Positions 45,837 through 56,751 of a DNA stretch of 64,000 nucleotides are shown here, piece after piece. This DNA is from Azospirillum sp. TSO35-2 (GTDB lineage Bacteria > Pseudomonadota > Alphaproteobacteria > Azospirillales > Azospirillaceae): positions 132,715-196,714 of the forward strand of contig NZ_LGRA01000021.1 of NCBI RefSeq assembly GCF_003116095.1, in the 5' to 3' direction. A program made the position numbers and the translations under genes. How positions within the stretch are numbered: the first letter of the stretch is position 1; every line of letters starts with the position of its first letter. The notes under the pieces are model-generated. The model was not told the origin of the DNA and searched no databases. It was given only the letters and a program-made list of their open reading frames with translations.

Positions 45837-45859
45837 GATTAACCGAAAGGCGGTTAATC
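45837..45859. promoter_or_regulatory. Perfect 9-bp palindrome upstream of pdhA
   Basis: GATTAACCG (45837-45845) and CGGTTAATC (45851-45859) are exact complements across a 5-base spacer, 14 bases after the FtsB-like stop and 156 bases before pdhA. There is no T tract, so it may be an operator for the pdh operon. A weak terminator role cannot be excluded. Confidence 0.45.
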
Positions 45860-46015
45860 GCGAATTTGCCATCAAAAACAGGTATTTGCGCGGGCCCGCA
45901 AGCTCGTGTACTGTGCGCGCCATATTCGCTTCCGGTGCGGGATCACTCATGCCCGCAACGCGTGGCGGCAACGGCTGTCTTAAGGCTGTTGCCGCGTGAA
46001 CCCTGGGGAGGAATC

Positions 46016-47038
46016 ATGGCCGCGTCCCGACGCCGTCCGACCAAGGCGCAGACCGACACCGCGCCCGCTGCTCAAGCCGTCTCTTCCGAAGAACTTCTTC
46101 ACTATTACCGCGAGATGCTGCTGATCCGCCGCTTCGAAGAGAAGGCGGGCCAGCTCTACGGCATGGGCCTGATCGGCGGCTTCTGCCATCTATACATCGG
46201 CCAGGAAGCCGTCGTCGTCGGCGTGCAGGCCGCGCTGAACGAGGGCGACAGCGTCATCACCAGCTACCGTGACCACGGCCACATGCTGGCCTGCGGCATG
46301 GACGCCAAGGGCGTGATGGCCGAGCTGACCGGGCGCCGCGGGGGCTACTCCAAGGGCAAGGGCGGCTCGATGCACATGTTCAGCCGCGAGAAGAACTTCT
46401 ACGGCGGCCACGGCATCGTCGGCGGGCAGGTTCCGCTCGGCACCGGTCTGGCCTTCGCGCACAAGTACGCCAAGGACGGCGGCATTGCGGCCGTCTATTG
46501 CGGCGACGGCGCCATCAACCAGGGCCAGGTGTACGAGAGCTTCAACATGGCGGCGCTGTGGAAGCTGCCGGTGCTGTTCGTCATCGAGAACAACAAGTAC
46601 GCCATGGGCACTTCGCAGGAGCGCGCCTCGGCCGGCGAACTGCACCAGCGCGGCGCCGCCTACGGCATTCCGGGCTATCAGGTCAACGGCATGGACGTGC
46701 TGGACGTGAAGGCCGCGTCCGACCAGTGGGTGAAGTACATCCGCGAGGGCAACGGCCCGGTCATCCTGGAGATGAAGACCTACCGCTACCGCGGCCACTC
46801 GATGTCCGATCCGGCCAAGTACCGGACGAAGGAAGAGGTCGAGAAGATGCGGTCGGAGTCCGATCCCATCGACCAGCTGAAGTCGAAGCTTCTGGCCGGC
46901 GGCCATGCCGACGAGGACAAGCTGAAGGAGATCGATCGCGCGGTGAAGGCGATCGTCACCGAATCGGCCGAGTTCGCGCAGCAGAGCCCCGAGCCCGATC
47001 CGGCGGAGCTGTGGACCGACATTCTCGTCGAATCCTGA
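46016..47038 (+). CDS. pdhA: Pyruvate dehydrogenase E1 component, alpha subunit
   Basis: A 340-residue thiamine-diphosphate enzyme subunit that decarboxylates pyruvate. Evidence: the substrate region GFCHLYIGQEAVVVGVQAAL, SYRDHGHMLACGMD, GRRGGYSKGKGGSMHMF, GGHGIVGGQVPLGTGLAFAH, the TPP motif GDGAINQGQVYESFNMA with IENNKYAMGTS, and YRYRGHSMSDPA, the phosphorylation loop in mitochondrial homologues. GGGGAGGAATC before the ATG at 46016 fixes the start. It is first in the pdhA-pdhB-pdhC operon. Confidence 0.97.
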   Translation: MAASRRRPTKAQTDTAPAAQAVSSEELLHYYREMLLIRRFEEKAGQLYGMGLIGGFCHLYIGQEAVVVGVQAALNEGDSVITSYRDHGHMLACGMDAKGVMAELTGRRGGYSKGKGGSMHMFSREKNFYGGHGIVGGQVPLGTGLAFAHKYAKDGGIAAVYCGDGAINQGQVYESFNMAALWKLPVLFVIENNKYAMGTSQERASAGELHQRGAAYGIPGYQVNGMDVLDVKAASDQWVKYIREGNGPVILEMKTYRYRGHSMSDPAKYRTKEEVEKMRSESDPIDQLKSKLLAGGHADEDKLKEIDRAVKAIVTESAEFAQQSPEPDPAELWTDILVES

Positions 47039-47124
47039 CATCAACGATAAGCGGGAGCGGCGCCTGTGGGCCGGTTGACCCTGAGAAGGGTAACCGATCG
47101 CCCCGCGCCGCCGGAGGTTGAGGA

Positions 47125-48513
<1,389 letters not shown>

Positions 48514-48529
48514 GAGGAGGGCTGATAGG

Positions 48530-49861
48530 ATGACCGTTCAGATTCTGATGCCCGCCCTCTCGCCCACGATGACCGAGGGCAACCTCGCCAAGTGGCTGAA
48601 GAAGGAAGGCGACACGGTGAAGTCCGGCGACGTGCTCGCCGAGATCGAAACCGACAAGGCCACCATGGAAGTCGAGGCGGTCGATGAAGGCCGCATCGGC
48701 AAGATCCTGATCCCGGCCGGCAGCCAGGGCGTCGCGGTGAACACCCCGATCGCCATCCTGCTGGAAGAGGGCGAGGACGACAGCGCGCTGTCGGCCGCCG
48801 CCGCTCCCGCTCCGGCCGCTGCCCCGGCGGCGGCCCCGGCTCCCGCGGCGGCTCCGGCCGCTTCGGCGCCCGCCGCTTCCCCGGCTCCGGCCGCCGCTCC
48901 GGCGGCGGCGTCCGGTGACCGCGTGTTCGCCAGCCCGCTGGCGCGCCGCATCGCCGAACAGGCCGGCGTCGACCTGAAGACCGTCAAGGGCACCGGCCCG
49001 AACGGCCGCATCGTCAAGGCCGACGTCGAGGCCGCCAAGGCCGCCGGCCCGGCCAAGCCGGCGCCCGCTGCCGCCGCTGCTGCTCCGGCCGCAGCCTCGG
49101 CGCCCGCCGCCGCTCCCGCTCCGGCCGCCAAGCCGGCGGAGGGCATCGACGCCAAGGGCCTCGCCGACAAGCTGGGCATGGCCTACACCGCCGTGCCGAA
49201 CAGTGGCATGCGCAAGACCATCGCCAAGCGTCTGGGCGAGGTGAAGCGCACGGTTCCCGACTATTTCCTGACGGTGGATGTCGAGATCGACGCGCTGATG
49301 AAGGTGCGTGCCGAGCTGAACGGCCGGTCCGACGCCTACAAGCTGTCGGTGAACGACTTCATCATCCGCGCCGTCGCGCTGGCGCTGAAGAAGGTCCCGG
49401 CGATCAACGCGTCCTGGACCGACGAGGCGATGCTGAACTACCGCCACGCCGACGTCTCGGTGGCGGTGGCGACCCCGACCGGCCTGATCACGCCGATCGT
49501 CAAGAAGGCGGAAACCAAGGGTCTGGCCGAAATCTCCAACGAGATGAAGGCGCTGGCCAAGAAGGCGCGCGACAACGCGCTGAAGCCGGAAGAGTACCAG
49601 GGCGGCACCATCTCCATCTCCAACCTGGGCATGATGGGGATCAAGCAGTTCCAGGCGATCATCAACCCGCCGCAGGCCTGCATCCTGGCGGTCGGTGCCA
49701 GCGAGCAGCGCCCGGTGGTGAAGGACGGAGCGCTGGCCATCGCCACGGTGATGAGCCTGACCGGCACCTTCGATCACCGCGTCGCCGATGGCGCGGTCGG
49801 TGCGGAATTCCTTGCGGCGGTGAAGAAGCTGCTTGAGGATCCGCTCTCGATGCTGCTCTGA
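48530..49861 (+). CDS. pdhC: Dihydrolipoamide acetyltransferase (PDH E2)
   Basis: A 443-residue E2 core of the PDH complex. Order: lipoyl domain with Lys43 ([12 protein letters not shown]), a long Ala/Pro linker, the peripheral subunit-binding domain ([20 protein letters not shown]), a second Ala/Pro linker, and the trimeric acetyltransferase domain, whose active-site His lies in [18 protein letters not shown]. Only one lipoyl domain is present, fewer than the three in E. coli E2, perhaps because pdhB carries another. Confidence 0.97.
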   Translation: MTVQILMPALSPTMTEGNLAKWLKKEGDTVKSGDVLAEIETDKATMEVEAVDEGRIGKILIPAGSQGVAVNTPIAILLEEGEDDSALSAAAAPAPAAAPAAAPAPAAAPAASAPAASPAPAAAPAAASGDRVFASPLARRIAEQAGVDLKTVKGTGPNGRIVKADVEAAKAAGPAKPAPAAAAAAPAAASAPAAAPAPAAKPAEGIDAKGLADKLGMAYTAVPNSGMRKTIAKRLGEVKRTVPDYFLTVDVEIDALMKVRAELNGRSDAYKLSVNDFIIRAVALALKKVPAINASWTDEAMLNYRHADVSVAVATPTGLITPIVKKAETKGLAEISNEMKALAKKARDNALKPEEYQGGTISISNLGMMGIKQFQAIINPPQACILAVGASEQRPVVKDGALAIATVMSLTGTFDHRVADGAVGAEFLAAVKKLLEDPLSMLL

Positions 49862-49881
49862 CGGTCGAGAGGATCCGGATC

Positions 49882-50184
49882 GTGTCCCACAGCCTTGCCC
49901 CGCTTCGCGCCGAAATCGACGCCATCGACGACGAGATCGTCGCCTTGCTGGGCAAGCGCCTGTCCGTCGTCCACCGCGTGGCCGTGGTGAAGATGGCGGA
50001 GGGGTTGCCGGCCGTCCTGCCCGACCGCGTTGAAGCGGTCAAGGCGTTGGCGGCCGAGCGTGGCAAGGCTTACGGCCTCGATCCGGACTTCATGGCCACC
50101 CTGTACCAGACGATCATCGACGAGGCGTGCCGGGTCGAGGAAGGCATCTTTGCCGCCGGCCGCGAGGATGCGCCTCGCTCCTGA
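49882..50184 (+). CDS. Chorismate mutase (AroQ class, PchB-like)
   Basis: A 100-residue all-helical AroQ-fold protein with a GTG start (GAGAGGATCC upstream). Residues matching the AroQ active site are Arg9 (APLRAEIDAID), Arg26, Lys37 (VAVVK) and Arg49 (LPDRVEAV). The C-terminal half (GLDPDFMATLYQTIIDEACR) more closely resembles isochorismate-pyruvate lyase PchB than classic chorismate mutase, so either activity is possible; the product would be prephenate, or salicylate plus pyruvate. It lies between pdhC (20 bases) and lpd (15 bases), all on one strand, so it is apparently in the pdh operon. Confidence 0.85.
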   Translation: MSHSLAPLRAEIDAIDDEIVALLGKRLSVVHRVAVVKMAEGLPAVLPDRVEAVKALAAERGKAYGLDPDFMATLYQTIIDEACRVEEGIFAAGREDAPRS

Positions 50185-50199
50185 ATGGGGAGAACACCC

Positions 50200-51597
50200 T
50201 TGGCCGACATGAATTACGACGTCATCGTCATCGGCGGCGGGCCGGGCGGTTACGTGGCGGCGATCCGCGCCGCGCAGCTGGGCCTGCACACCGCGGTCAT
50301 CGAGCGCGAGAACCTGGGCGGCATCTGCCTGAACTGGGGCTGCATCCCGACCAAGGCGCTGCTGCGCTCGGCCGAGGTGCTGCACCTCGCCAAGCACGCC
50401 GCCGACTATGGTCTGGTCATCCAGAACCCGTCCTTCGATCTCGACAAGGTCGTGGCGCGGTCGCGCAAGGTCGCCGGCCAGCTCAACGGTGGCGTCAAGC
50501 ACCTGCTGAAGAAGAACAAGGTCACGGTGATCGAGGGCTCGGCGAAGCTGGCCGGCAAGGGGCTGGTCGCGGTCACCAAGGGCTCGGCCGCCGTCGGCAC
50601 CTTCGGCGCCAAGCACATCATCATCGCCACCGGCGCCCGCGCCCGCACCCTGCCGGGGCTGGAGGACGACGGCAAGCTGGTCTGGACCTACCGCAAGGCG
50701 ATGACCCCCGACACCATGCCGAAGTCGCTGCTGGTCATCGGATCGGGCGCCATCGGCATCGAATTCGCCAGCTTCTACAACGCCTTGGGCGCCAAAGTTA
50801 CCGTGGTCGAGGTGATGGACCGCATCCTTCCGGTGGAGGATGAGGAAATCTCCGGAATGGCCCGGAAAGCCTTCGAAAAGCAGGGCATGCGGATCATCAC
50901 CGGCGCCAAGGCCGGCAACCTGCGCAAGGCCGCCGACAGCGTGACCGTAGCCGTCGAGGCCGGCGGCAAGACCGAGGACATCACGGTCGACCGCGTCATC
51001 GTCGCCGTCGGCATCAGCCCGAACACCGAGGGGCTGGGGCTGGAGAACACCAAGGTCAAGACCGACCGCGGTCACATCCAGACCAACGCCATGTGCCAGA
51101 CCGACGAGCCGGGCGTCTACGCCATCGGCGACGTGACCGGCGCCCCCTGGCTCGCCCACAAGGCCAGCCATGAAGGCGTGATCGTTGCCGAACACATCGC
51201 CGGCAAGCACCCGCACGCGCTGAACGTCCGCAACATCCCGGGCTGCACCTACTCCCACCCGCAGATCGCCTCGGTCGGCCTGACGGAGAAGAAGGCCAAG
51301 GAGCTGGGCTACGAGGTCAAGGTCGGCCGCTTCCCCTTCATCGGCAACGGCAAGGCGATCGCTCTCGGCGAGGCGGAGGGTCTGATCAAGACCGTCTTCG
51401 ACGCCAAGACCGGCGAGATGCTGGGCGCCCACATGATCGGCGCTGAAGTGACCGAGCTGATCCAGGGCTACGGCATCGCCAAGACGGCGGAGCTGACCGA
51501 GGCCGAGCTGATGCACACCGTGTTCCCACATCCGACCCTGTCGGAGATGATGCACGAGTCGGTCCTTGATGCCTATGGCCGGGCGATCCACTTTTAA
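50200..51597 (+). CDS. lpdA: Dihydrolipoamide dehydrogenase (E3)
   Basis: A 465-residue FAD enzyme that reoxidises the lipoyl groups of PDH and related complexes. Visible: the FAD dinucleotide motif VIVIGGGPGGYVAAIRA, the redox pair Cys43/Cys48 (GGICLNWGCIPTK), the NAD motif LVIGSGAIGIEFASF, GDVTGAPWLAHKA, and the His-Glu pair near the end (HTVFPHPTLSEMMHESV). The start is probably the TTG at 50200, which follows GGGGAG by 7 bases and gives ADMNYDVIVIGG; the ATG at 50209 is the alternative, and the ATG at 50185 overlaps the ribosome-binding site. Confidence 0.96.
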   Translation: MADMNYDVIVIGGGPGGYVAAIRAAQLGLHTAVIERENLGGICLNWGCIPTKALLRSAEVLHLAKHAADYGLVIQNPSFDLDKVVARSRKVAGQLNGGVKHLLKKNKVTVIEGSAKLAGKGLVAVTKGSAAVGTFGAKHIIIATGARARTLPGLEDDGKLVWTYRKAMTPDTMPKSLLVIGSGAIGIEFASFYNALGAKVTVVEVMDRILPVEDEEISGMARKAFEKQGMRIITGAKAGNLRKAADSVTVAVEAGGKTEDITVDRVIVAVGISPNTEGLGLENTKVKTDRGHIQTNAMCQTDEPGVYAIGDVTGAPWLAHKASHEGVIVAEHIAGKHPHALNVRNIPGCTYSHPQIASVGLTEKKAKELGYEVKVGRFPFIGNGKAIALGEAEGLIKTVFDAKTGEMLGAHMIGAEVTELIQGYGIAKTAELTEAELMHTVFPHPTLSEMMHESVLDAYGRAIHF

Positions 51598-51637
51598 CTA
51601 AGCTTTTCCGAGGTGACGTTTTCCCGAAAGGCGGAGC

Positions 51638-52123
51638 ATGGACCGCAGCAGCGCCGCGTATGACGAGGATTTCTGCGCCTGGACCCAGAACCAGGCGGCG
51701 GAGCTTCGCCATGCCGGCGCCGAGCGCAACAACGCCCCCGTCGATTGGGAAAACGTCGCGGAGGAGATCGCGTGCTTGGGCCGCAGCCAGAGGTCCGAGA
51801 TCGACAGCCGCCTGGGCGTGCTGCTGGTCGACCTGCTGAAATGGCTGTGCTGTCCGGATTTGCGCGAGCGGTGCGAGCGCGGCTGGCGGCTGACCGTCCG
51901 GGAGCAGCGGGAAAAGCTGCTGCGGGAAATCAACGACAGCCCGAGCTTGCGGCCCTACATCGCCGAGGCCTTCGCCGATGTCTATGCGGACGCCCGCCTG
52001 CGGGCTGCCGTCGAGGCGGACGCATCGGATGGACAATTCCCGGTCGAGCCGCCTTTCACGCTTGACCAAGCGCTCGATCCGGCCTATCCGGCCGAACTGT
52101 TTCCGCCGGAATGGCGGGTTTGA
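51638..52123 (+). CDS. DUF29 family protein
   Basis: A 161-residue DUF29 protein with the family core WENVAEEIACLGRSQRSEID, RLGVLLVDLLKWLCCPDLRE and the conserved YADARLRAA region near the C-terminus. The family is common in cyanobacteria and alphaproteobacteria and has no assigned function. It sits between lpdA and lipA on the same strand with small gaps, interrupting a group of lipoate-linked genes. Its ATG follows GGCGGAGC. Confidence 0.9.
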   Translation: MDRSSAAYDEDFCAWTQNQAAELRHAGAERNNAPVDWENVAEEIACLGRSQRSEIDSRLGVLLVDLLKWLCCPDLRERCERGWRLTVREQREKLLREINDSPSLRPYIAEAFADVYADARLRAAVEADASDGQFPVEPPFTLDQALDPAYPAELFPPEWRV

Positions 52124-52184
52124 CACCCTCATCGCACCTATGTCGGGGCCGGGGCATCGCGTCGGCCGTCGGGAGCTTTAGACC

Positions 52185-53144
52185 ATGACCCTCGTCGACC
52201 AGACCGAGAAGCTGCGCCACCCCGAAAAGGCCCACAAGCCCGACAACCCCATCCAGCGCAAACCGGCCTGGATCCGGGTCAAGGCGCCGATGAGCCAGGA
52301 ATACAGCGAGACTCGCCAGCTGATGCGCGGGCTCAAGCTGAACACCGTGTGCGAAGAGGCCGCCTGCCCGAACATCGGGGAGTGCTGGAAGCACAAGCAT
52401 GCCACCTTCATGATCCTGGGGTCGATCTGCACCCGCGGCTGCGCCTTCTGCAACGTCGAGACCGGGCGTCCCGACCGGTTGGACCCGCATGAGCCCGACA
52501 ATGTGGCCGACGCGGTCGGCAAGCTGAAGCTGTCCCACGTCGTCATCACCTCGGTCGACCGCGATGACCTGGAGGACGGCGGGGCTGAGCATTTCGCCCG
52601 CACCATCCGCGCGGTGCGCGCCGCGTCGCCCAGCACGACCATCGAAATCCTGACCCCCGACTTCCAGAAGAAGAAGGGCGCGGTCGAGGTGGTGGTCGAG
52701 GCCAAGCCCGACGTGTTCAACCACAATCTGGAAACCGCGCCGCGGCTCTACCCGACGATCCGTCCGGGCGCCCGCTATTTCGCCTCGCTGCAGCTGCTGG
52801 CGCGGGTGAAGGAACTGGACCCGACGATCTTCACCAAGTCCGGCCTGATGGTCGGGCTGGGCGAGACCAAGGAAGAGATCGGGCAGGTGATGGACGATCT
52901 CCGCTCCGCCGATGTGGACTTTCTGACGATTGGGCAGTATCTCCAGCCCACGCCCAAGCACGCGGCGGTGGACCGGTTCGTGACTCCCGAGGAGTTCGAC
53001 GGTTATATCACCGTCGGTCGCGGCAAGGGCTTCCTGCTGGTGGCGTCGTCGCCGCTGACGCGGTCGTCCTACCATGCGGGCGCGGATTTCGAAAAGCTGC
53101 GCGAGGCCCGGCTTCGCAAGCTGGGTGCTGTGGCCGCGGACTAA
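52185..53144 (+). CDS. lipA: Lipoyl synthase
   Basis: A 319-residue radical SAM enzyme that inserts two sulfurs into octanoyl chains to make lipoate. Both clusters are coded: the auxiliary cluster cysteines in [13 protein letters not shown], and the radical-[16 protein letters not shown]. The C-terminal [11 protein letters not shown] holds the conserved serine ligand. It supplies the cofactor for the lipoyl domains of pdhB and pdhC just upstream. Confidence 0.97.
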   Translation: MTLVDQTEKLRHPEKAHKPDNPIQRKPAWIRVKAPMSQEYSETRQLMRGLKLNTVCEEAACPNIGECWKHKHATFMILGSICTRGCAFCNVETGRPDRLDPHEPDNVADAVGKLKLSHVVITSVDRDDLEDGGAEHFARTIRAVRAASPSTTIEILTPDFQKKKGAVEVVVEAKPDVFNHNLETAPRLYPTIRPGARYFASLQLLARVKELDPTIFTKSGLMVGLGETKEEIGQVMDDLRSADVDFLTIGQYLQPTPKHAAVDRFVTPEEFDGYITVGRGKGFLLVASSPLTRSSYHAGADFEKLREARLRKLGAVAAD

Positions 53145-53174
53145 GGCGGCGGAACAAAAGGATACGGGACGGGT

Positions 53175-53630
53175 ATGCCGACGCACGCGGAAAAGAAGGT
53201 TCTTCCCTACACGCCCATGCAGATGTACGCGCTGGTTGCCGATGTGGAGAAGTACCCGGAGTTTCTGCCCTGGTGCCTCGCGTCCCGCATCCGCAAGCGC
53301 GACGGCAACGTGATGTTCGCGGACCTGATCATCGGCTTCAAGATGGTCCGCGAACGCTTCACCTCACGGGTGGAGTTGAACGAGCCCGAGTGCCGGATCA
53401 ACGTCCAGTACACCGAGGGGCCGTTCCAGTACCTGAACAACCACTGGATCTTCAACGACCATCCCGGCGGCTGCTGCGTCGACTTCTTCGTCGATTTCGA
53501 GTTCCGCTCCAAGATGCTCCAGAAGATCATGGGCCTGCTGTTCAACGAGGCGGTGCGCCGCATGGTGCAGGCGTTCGAGACGCGGGCGAACCAGCTCTAC
53601 GGGCCGGCCGGGGCCACGCAATCGGCGTGA
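53175..53630 (+). CDS. Coq10/RatA-like START-domain protein
   Basis: A 151-residue SRPBCC/START-fold protein with the family N-terminus HAEKKVLPYTPMQMYALVAD, then VEKYPEFLPWCLASRIRKRD and GGCCVDFFVDFEFRSKMLQK. Homologues include mitochondrial Coq10, which binds coenzyme Q, and E. coli RatA, which was reported to block ribosome subunit joining; the coenzyme Q role is favoured in alphaproteobacteria, where the gene commonly follows lipA. It lies 30 bases after lipA. Confidence 0.92.
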   Translation: MPTHAEKKVLPYTPMQMYALVADVEKYPEFLPWCLASRIRKRDGNVMFADLIIGFKMVRERFTSRVELNEPECRINVQYTEGPFQYLNNHWIFNDHPGGCCVDFFVDFEFRSKMLQKIMGLLFNEAVRRMVQAFETRANQLYGPAGATQSA

Positions 53631-53718
53631 GGCCCCGTGCCATGCGGAGGGCTCTGCCCGCGAAGCCAAGGCCCGCGGGCGCGGGCCGCCCGGCGTCTGA
53701 GGGAGCAGAAAAACTGCG

Positions 53719-53907
53719 TCAGGTCTTGTCGGACCACAGCTCGCCGCCGCTGGCCCAGTCGCTCTTCTTCACATCCTGAAAGATGATGTCGACCGCCGAG
53801 GGCGAGCAGCCGAGCACCGCGACGGTGGCCTCGGTCAGCGCCTTGGCGTAGGCGCGCTTCTGTTCGACGGTCCGGCCTTCGAAGAGCTGGATGTTGATGG
53901 TCGGCAT
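53719..53907 (-). CDS. 4-oxalocrotonate tautomerase family protein
   Basis: A 62-residue tautomerase monomer beginning MPTINIQLFEGRTVEQKRAY; after Met removal Pro1 is the catalytic base, and the size equals that of 4-oxalocrotonate tautomerase subunits. The substrate is unknown; many such proteins are not in catechol pathways, and no meta-cleavage genes are near. It is co-directional with the CinA gene upstream, 40 bases away. Confidence 0.9.
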   Translation of the reverse strand: MPTINIQLFEGRTVEQKRAYAKALTEATVAVLGCSPSAVDIIFQDVKKSDWASGGELWSDKT

Positions 53908-53947
53908 CGATTTTCCCTTTCCTGTAAAAGAGCTTGCCCGGCGGTCT

Positions 53948-54451
53948 TCAGCGCAGGCTCGAGGTTGGCCGGGCCAGCCGCAGCCGCTCCAGCGCCGCCT
54001 GGACGGTTGCCATCCGCACGGCGTCGCGGTCGCCGGGGAAGGTGTACTCCTTGGCCTTGGCGGCGCCGCCGCGCACCGCGGTGGCGATGTAGACCCGGCC
54101 GACCGGCTTGTCGGCGGTGGCGCCGCCGGGGCCGGCGATGCCGGTCACCGCGACCGTGACGTCGGCCCGCGATTTGGCCAGCGCCCCGACCGCCATCGCC
54201 ACGGCGACCTCCGGGCTGACGGCGCCGTGGGCGTGCAGCAGGCTGGCCGGGACGTTCAGCATCTCGGTCTTGGCGATGTTGGTGTAGGTGACGAAACCGC
54301 GGTCGACGACCTTCGACGAACCGGCGATGTCGGTCAGCGCCCCGGCGATCAGTCCGCCGGTGCAGGATTCGGCGGTCGCCACCATGTAGCCGGCCAGCCC
54401 ATATTCGGCCAGCGTCTGGGCGGCGAGTTCGCGGATGTGGTCGGGAAACAT
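53948..54451 (-). CDS. CinA-family nicotinamide-nucleotide amidohydrolase (PncC-like)
   Basis: A 167-residue stand-alone CinA C-terminal domain, which deamidates nicotinamide mononucleotide in NAD recycling. Motifs: ATAESCTGGLIAGALTDIAG, ERGFVTYTN-like DRGFVTYTNIAKTEML, AVTGIAGPGGATADKPVGRV. It lacks the N-terminal molybdopterin-binding-like domain of full CinA. The start MFPDHIRELAAQ follows GGGAGAGGCC. It is 43 bases after ispDF on the same strand. Confidence 0.93.
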   Translation of the reverse strand: MFPDHIRELAAQTLAEYGLAGYMVATAESCTGGLIAGALTDIAGSSKVVDRGFVTYTNIAKTEMLNVPASLLHAHGAVSPEVAVAMAVGALAKSRADVTVAVTGIAGPGGATADKPVGRVYIATAVRGGAAKAKEYTFPGDRDAVRMATVQAALERLRLARPTSSLR

Positions 54452-54494
54452 GTCGGCCTCTCCCGGCTCGTGTCGCCGTGCTGTTTGACGGATC

Positions 54495-55652
54495 TTATCC
54501 CGGAAGCCGGACGGTCGCCACCGCCTGCGCGGCGATGCCCTCGCGCCGGCCGGTGAAGCCCAGCTGTTCGGTGGTCGTCGCCTTGACGCTGACCCGGCCG
54601 ACCTCGATGCCCAGGATTTGAGCAACGCGCTCGGCCATGGCGGCGCGGTGCGGACCGACCTTCGGGCGCTCGCAGATGATGGTGATGTCGGCGTGGGCGA
54701 TGACGCCGCTGCGCTCCGCCACCAGATCGGCGGCGTGGCGCAGGAAGCGGGCGCTGTCGGCCCCGCGCCAGCGCGGATCGGTCGGCGGGAAGTGGCTGCC
54801 GATGTCGCCGGCGGCCAGCGCGCCCAGGATGGCGTCGGTCAGCGCGTGCAGGCCGACGTCGGCGTCGGAATGCCCCTCCAGCCCATGGCTGTGCGGCACG
54901 CGCAGGCCGCACAGCGTCACGAAGTCGCCGTCGGTGAAGCGGTGGACGTCGAAGCCGCTGCCGGTGCGGATGTCGTTCAGACCGGCCATCACGATCCGCG
55001 CGGCGCGGGTCAGGTCGTCGGGGGTGGTCACCTTGAAATTGTCCTCGTTCGACGGCACCAGCGCGACCGGCAGCCCGGCGCGCTCGGCGACCGCGGCGTC
55101 ATCGGTCAACGACAGGCCGGATGCTGCGCGGTGCGCCTCCAGAATGGCGGGAAAGCGGAAGCCCTGCGGAGTCTGCGCCCGCCACAGCCCCTCACGGTCG
55201 ACGGTGCCGGCGCTGACGCCGTCCGTGCCGCGCTTCAGGGTGTCGGCGACCGGAACCGCGGCGATGGCGCCCGGCGCGCTGTCCAGCGCGGCGATCACCC
55301 GGGTGATGGTGTCGGCGTCGACCAGCGGGCGGGCGGCGTCGTGGATCAGCACGAGGTCGGGCGCGCCGGCCAGCGCCAGCGCCTCCAGCCCGTTGCACAC
55401 CGACTCCTGCCGGGTGGCTCCGCCGGCCACCGGCTCCGCCAGCCCGAGGCCGCCGACCGCAGCGTCATAAGCGTCGCGCCACGCCGGGTCGATGACGACG
55501 CGCACGCCGCTGACCTGGGGGTGGCGTCGGAACGCCTCCACCGTCCGCCGCAGCACGGGTGCGCCGGCGAGGTCGAGATACTGTTTCGGCCGTTCGGCTC
55601 CGAAGCGTTGGCCGGAACCGCCGGCGACGATCAGAGCGATGCAGGTGGGCAT
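54495..55652 (-). CDS. ispDF: Bifunctional IspD/IspF enzyme (MEP cytidylyltransferase and cyclodiphosphate synthase)
   Basis: A 385-residue fusion for two non-consecutive steps of the MEP isoprenoid pathway. IspD part (residues 1 to about 225): [32 protein letters not shown], and QTPQGFRF. IspF part (about 230-385): [15 protein letters not shown] with metal-binding Asp/His, [39 protein letters not shown] and [19 protein letters not shown]. The fusion is usual in alphaproteobacteria. The start [12 protein letters not shown] at 55652 is chosen; a longer frame extends 25 codons upstream. Confidence 0.97.
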   Translation of the reverse strand: MPTCIALIVAGGSGQRFGAERPKQYLDLAGAPVLRRTVEAFRRHPQVSGVRVVIDPAWRDAYDAAVGGLGLAEPVAGGATRQESVCNGLEALALAGAPDLVLIHDAARPLVDADTITRVIAALDSAPGAIAAVPVADTLKRGTDGVSAGTVDREGLWRAQTPQGFRFPAILEAHRAASGLSLTDDAAVAERAGLPVALVPSNEDNFKVTTPDDLTRAARIVMAGLNDIRTGSGFDVHRFTDGDFVTLCGLRVPHSHGLEGHSDADVGLHALTDAILGALAAGDIGSHFPPTDPRWRGADSARFLRHAADLVAERSGVIAHADITIICERPKVGPHRAAMAERVAQILGIEVGRVSVKATTTEQLGFTGRREGIAAQAVATVRLPG

Positions 55653-55813
55653 GGGGCGAACCGTACGATATGATAGCCACTTGACGGAAACGTCGCGGAG
55701 CCTAGCCTGTCGCCGTGGTTCCGCCAAGTGTCGAGCCCGACCCGCACCGGAGACGATCTCCGGCGGGCCGGCGCCGGCATGACGTGGCGGAAAACGGGAG
55801 TGCGTTCGGGTCC

Positions 55814-56644
55814 ATGTCGCAGAACATCCTACTCAGCCTCACGGCGCTGGTGGCCTTGCTGCCGGCCGCCCTCTATCCCTATCGTCGCATCGCCGGGCAG
55901 GGGGTGGACGGGCGTGGCTGGTCCTTTTGGGGCGCCTTGCTGCTCGCCGCCGCCGGTCCCGGCATGTGGGCGATCTTCCAGGTCGCCGGGCAGTGGCACA
56001 CCGGCTTCTCCACCGCCCTGTGGGTCACCACCGCCGCCTGCATGGCGCTGTTCATCGGGCTCAGCCTGATCCACCGGACGGCGTGGCGTCTGGCGCCGCT
56101 GCTGCTGCCCTATCTGCTGGCGGTCTGCCTGCTGGCAACGCTGACGGAGGACGCGCCGGCCCCGCTGCTGCGTGGCAACGCGCCGGGCGTGTGGATCGAC
56201 CTGCACATCGCGGTGTCGGTGTTCACCTACGCCCTGTTGACACTCAGCGCCGTCGCCTCTTTCGCGGCAGTGATCCAGACCCGGGCGCTGAAGAGCAAAC
56301 GGCCGACGCCGCTCAGCCGTTTCCTGCCGCCGGTGGCGGAGAGCGAGCGGCTGCAACTGGCGCTGCTGGTGGCGTCGGAGGTGGTGCTGGGTGCCGGACT
56401 CGCCACCGGCATGGCGGTGCTGTATTTCGAACGCGGTCTGCTGTTCCGCCCCGACCACAAGACCTTGCTGTCGCTGGCAACCTTCGTGGTGATCGGCATT
56501 TTGCTGCTGGCGGAATACCGCACCGGGGTGCGCGGGCGGACCGCGGCGCGCACGATGTTGATCGTCTATCTGCTGGCGACGCTGGCCTATCCCGGCGTGA
56601 AGTTCGTGTCCAACGTCCTGCTCGGGCAATGGACCTGGAGTTGA
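55814..56644 (+). CDS. Cytochrome c assembly / HemX-YpjD-type membrane protein
   Basis: A 276-residue polytopic protein with eight hydrophobic helices, of the cytochrome c assembly superfamily (CcsA/YpjD). Conserved-looking helical histidines occur in [20 protein letters not shown]. There is no tryptophan-rich WWD motif, so a heme-handling helper like YpjD/HemX is more likely than the true heme lyase CcmF/CcsA. Divergent from ispDF. The start [12 protein letters not shown] at 55814 is preferred over the 33-codon upstream extension. Confidence 0.88.
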   Translation: MSQNILLSLTALVALLPAALYPYRRIAGQGVDGRGWSFWGALLLAAAGPGMWAIFQVAGQWHTGFSTALWVTTAACMALFIGLSLIHRTAWRLAPLLLPYLLAVCLLATLTEDAPAPLLRGNAPGVWIDLHIAVSVFTYALLTLSAVASFAAVIQTRALKSKRPTPLSRFLPPVAESERLQLALLVASEVVLGAGLATGMAVLYFERGLLFRPDHKTLLSLATFVVIGILLLAEYRTGVRGRTAARTMLIVYLLATLAYPGVKFVSNVLLGQWTWS

Positions 56645-56751
56645 CCTCCACCCGCTGAAGGCCGGTTGCAGCCCGTGCCGGGTTGAGTCGAGGGCAGGGG
56701 AGCCGTACGGCTTTGGCTTCGCCCTTGCACACTGGCGTATCTGCGTGATAG

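Noticed and set aside
45839..45857. CtrA box (TTAA-N7-TTAA) before pdhA
   Set aside because: The two TTAA elements are 11 bases apart, not 7; the sequence is better described as a palindrome.
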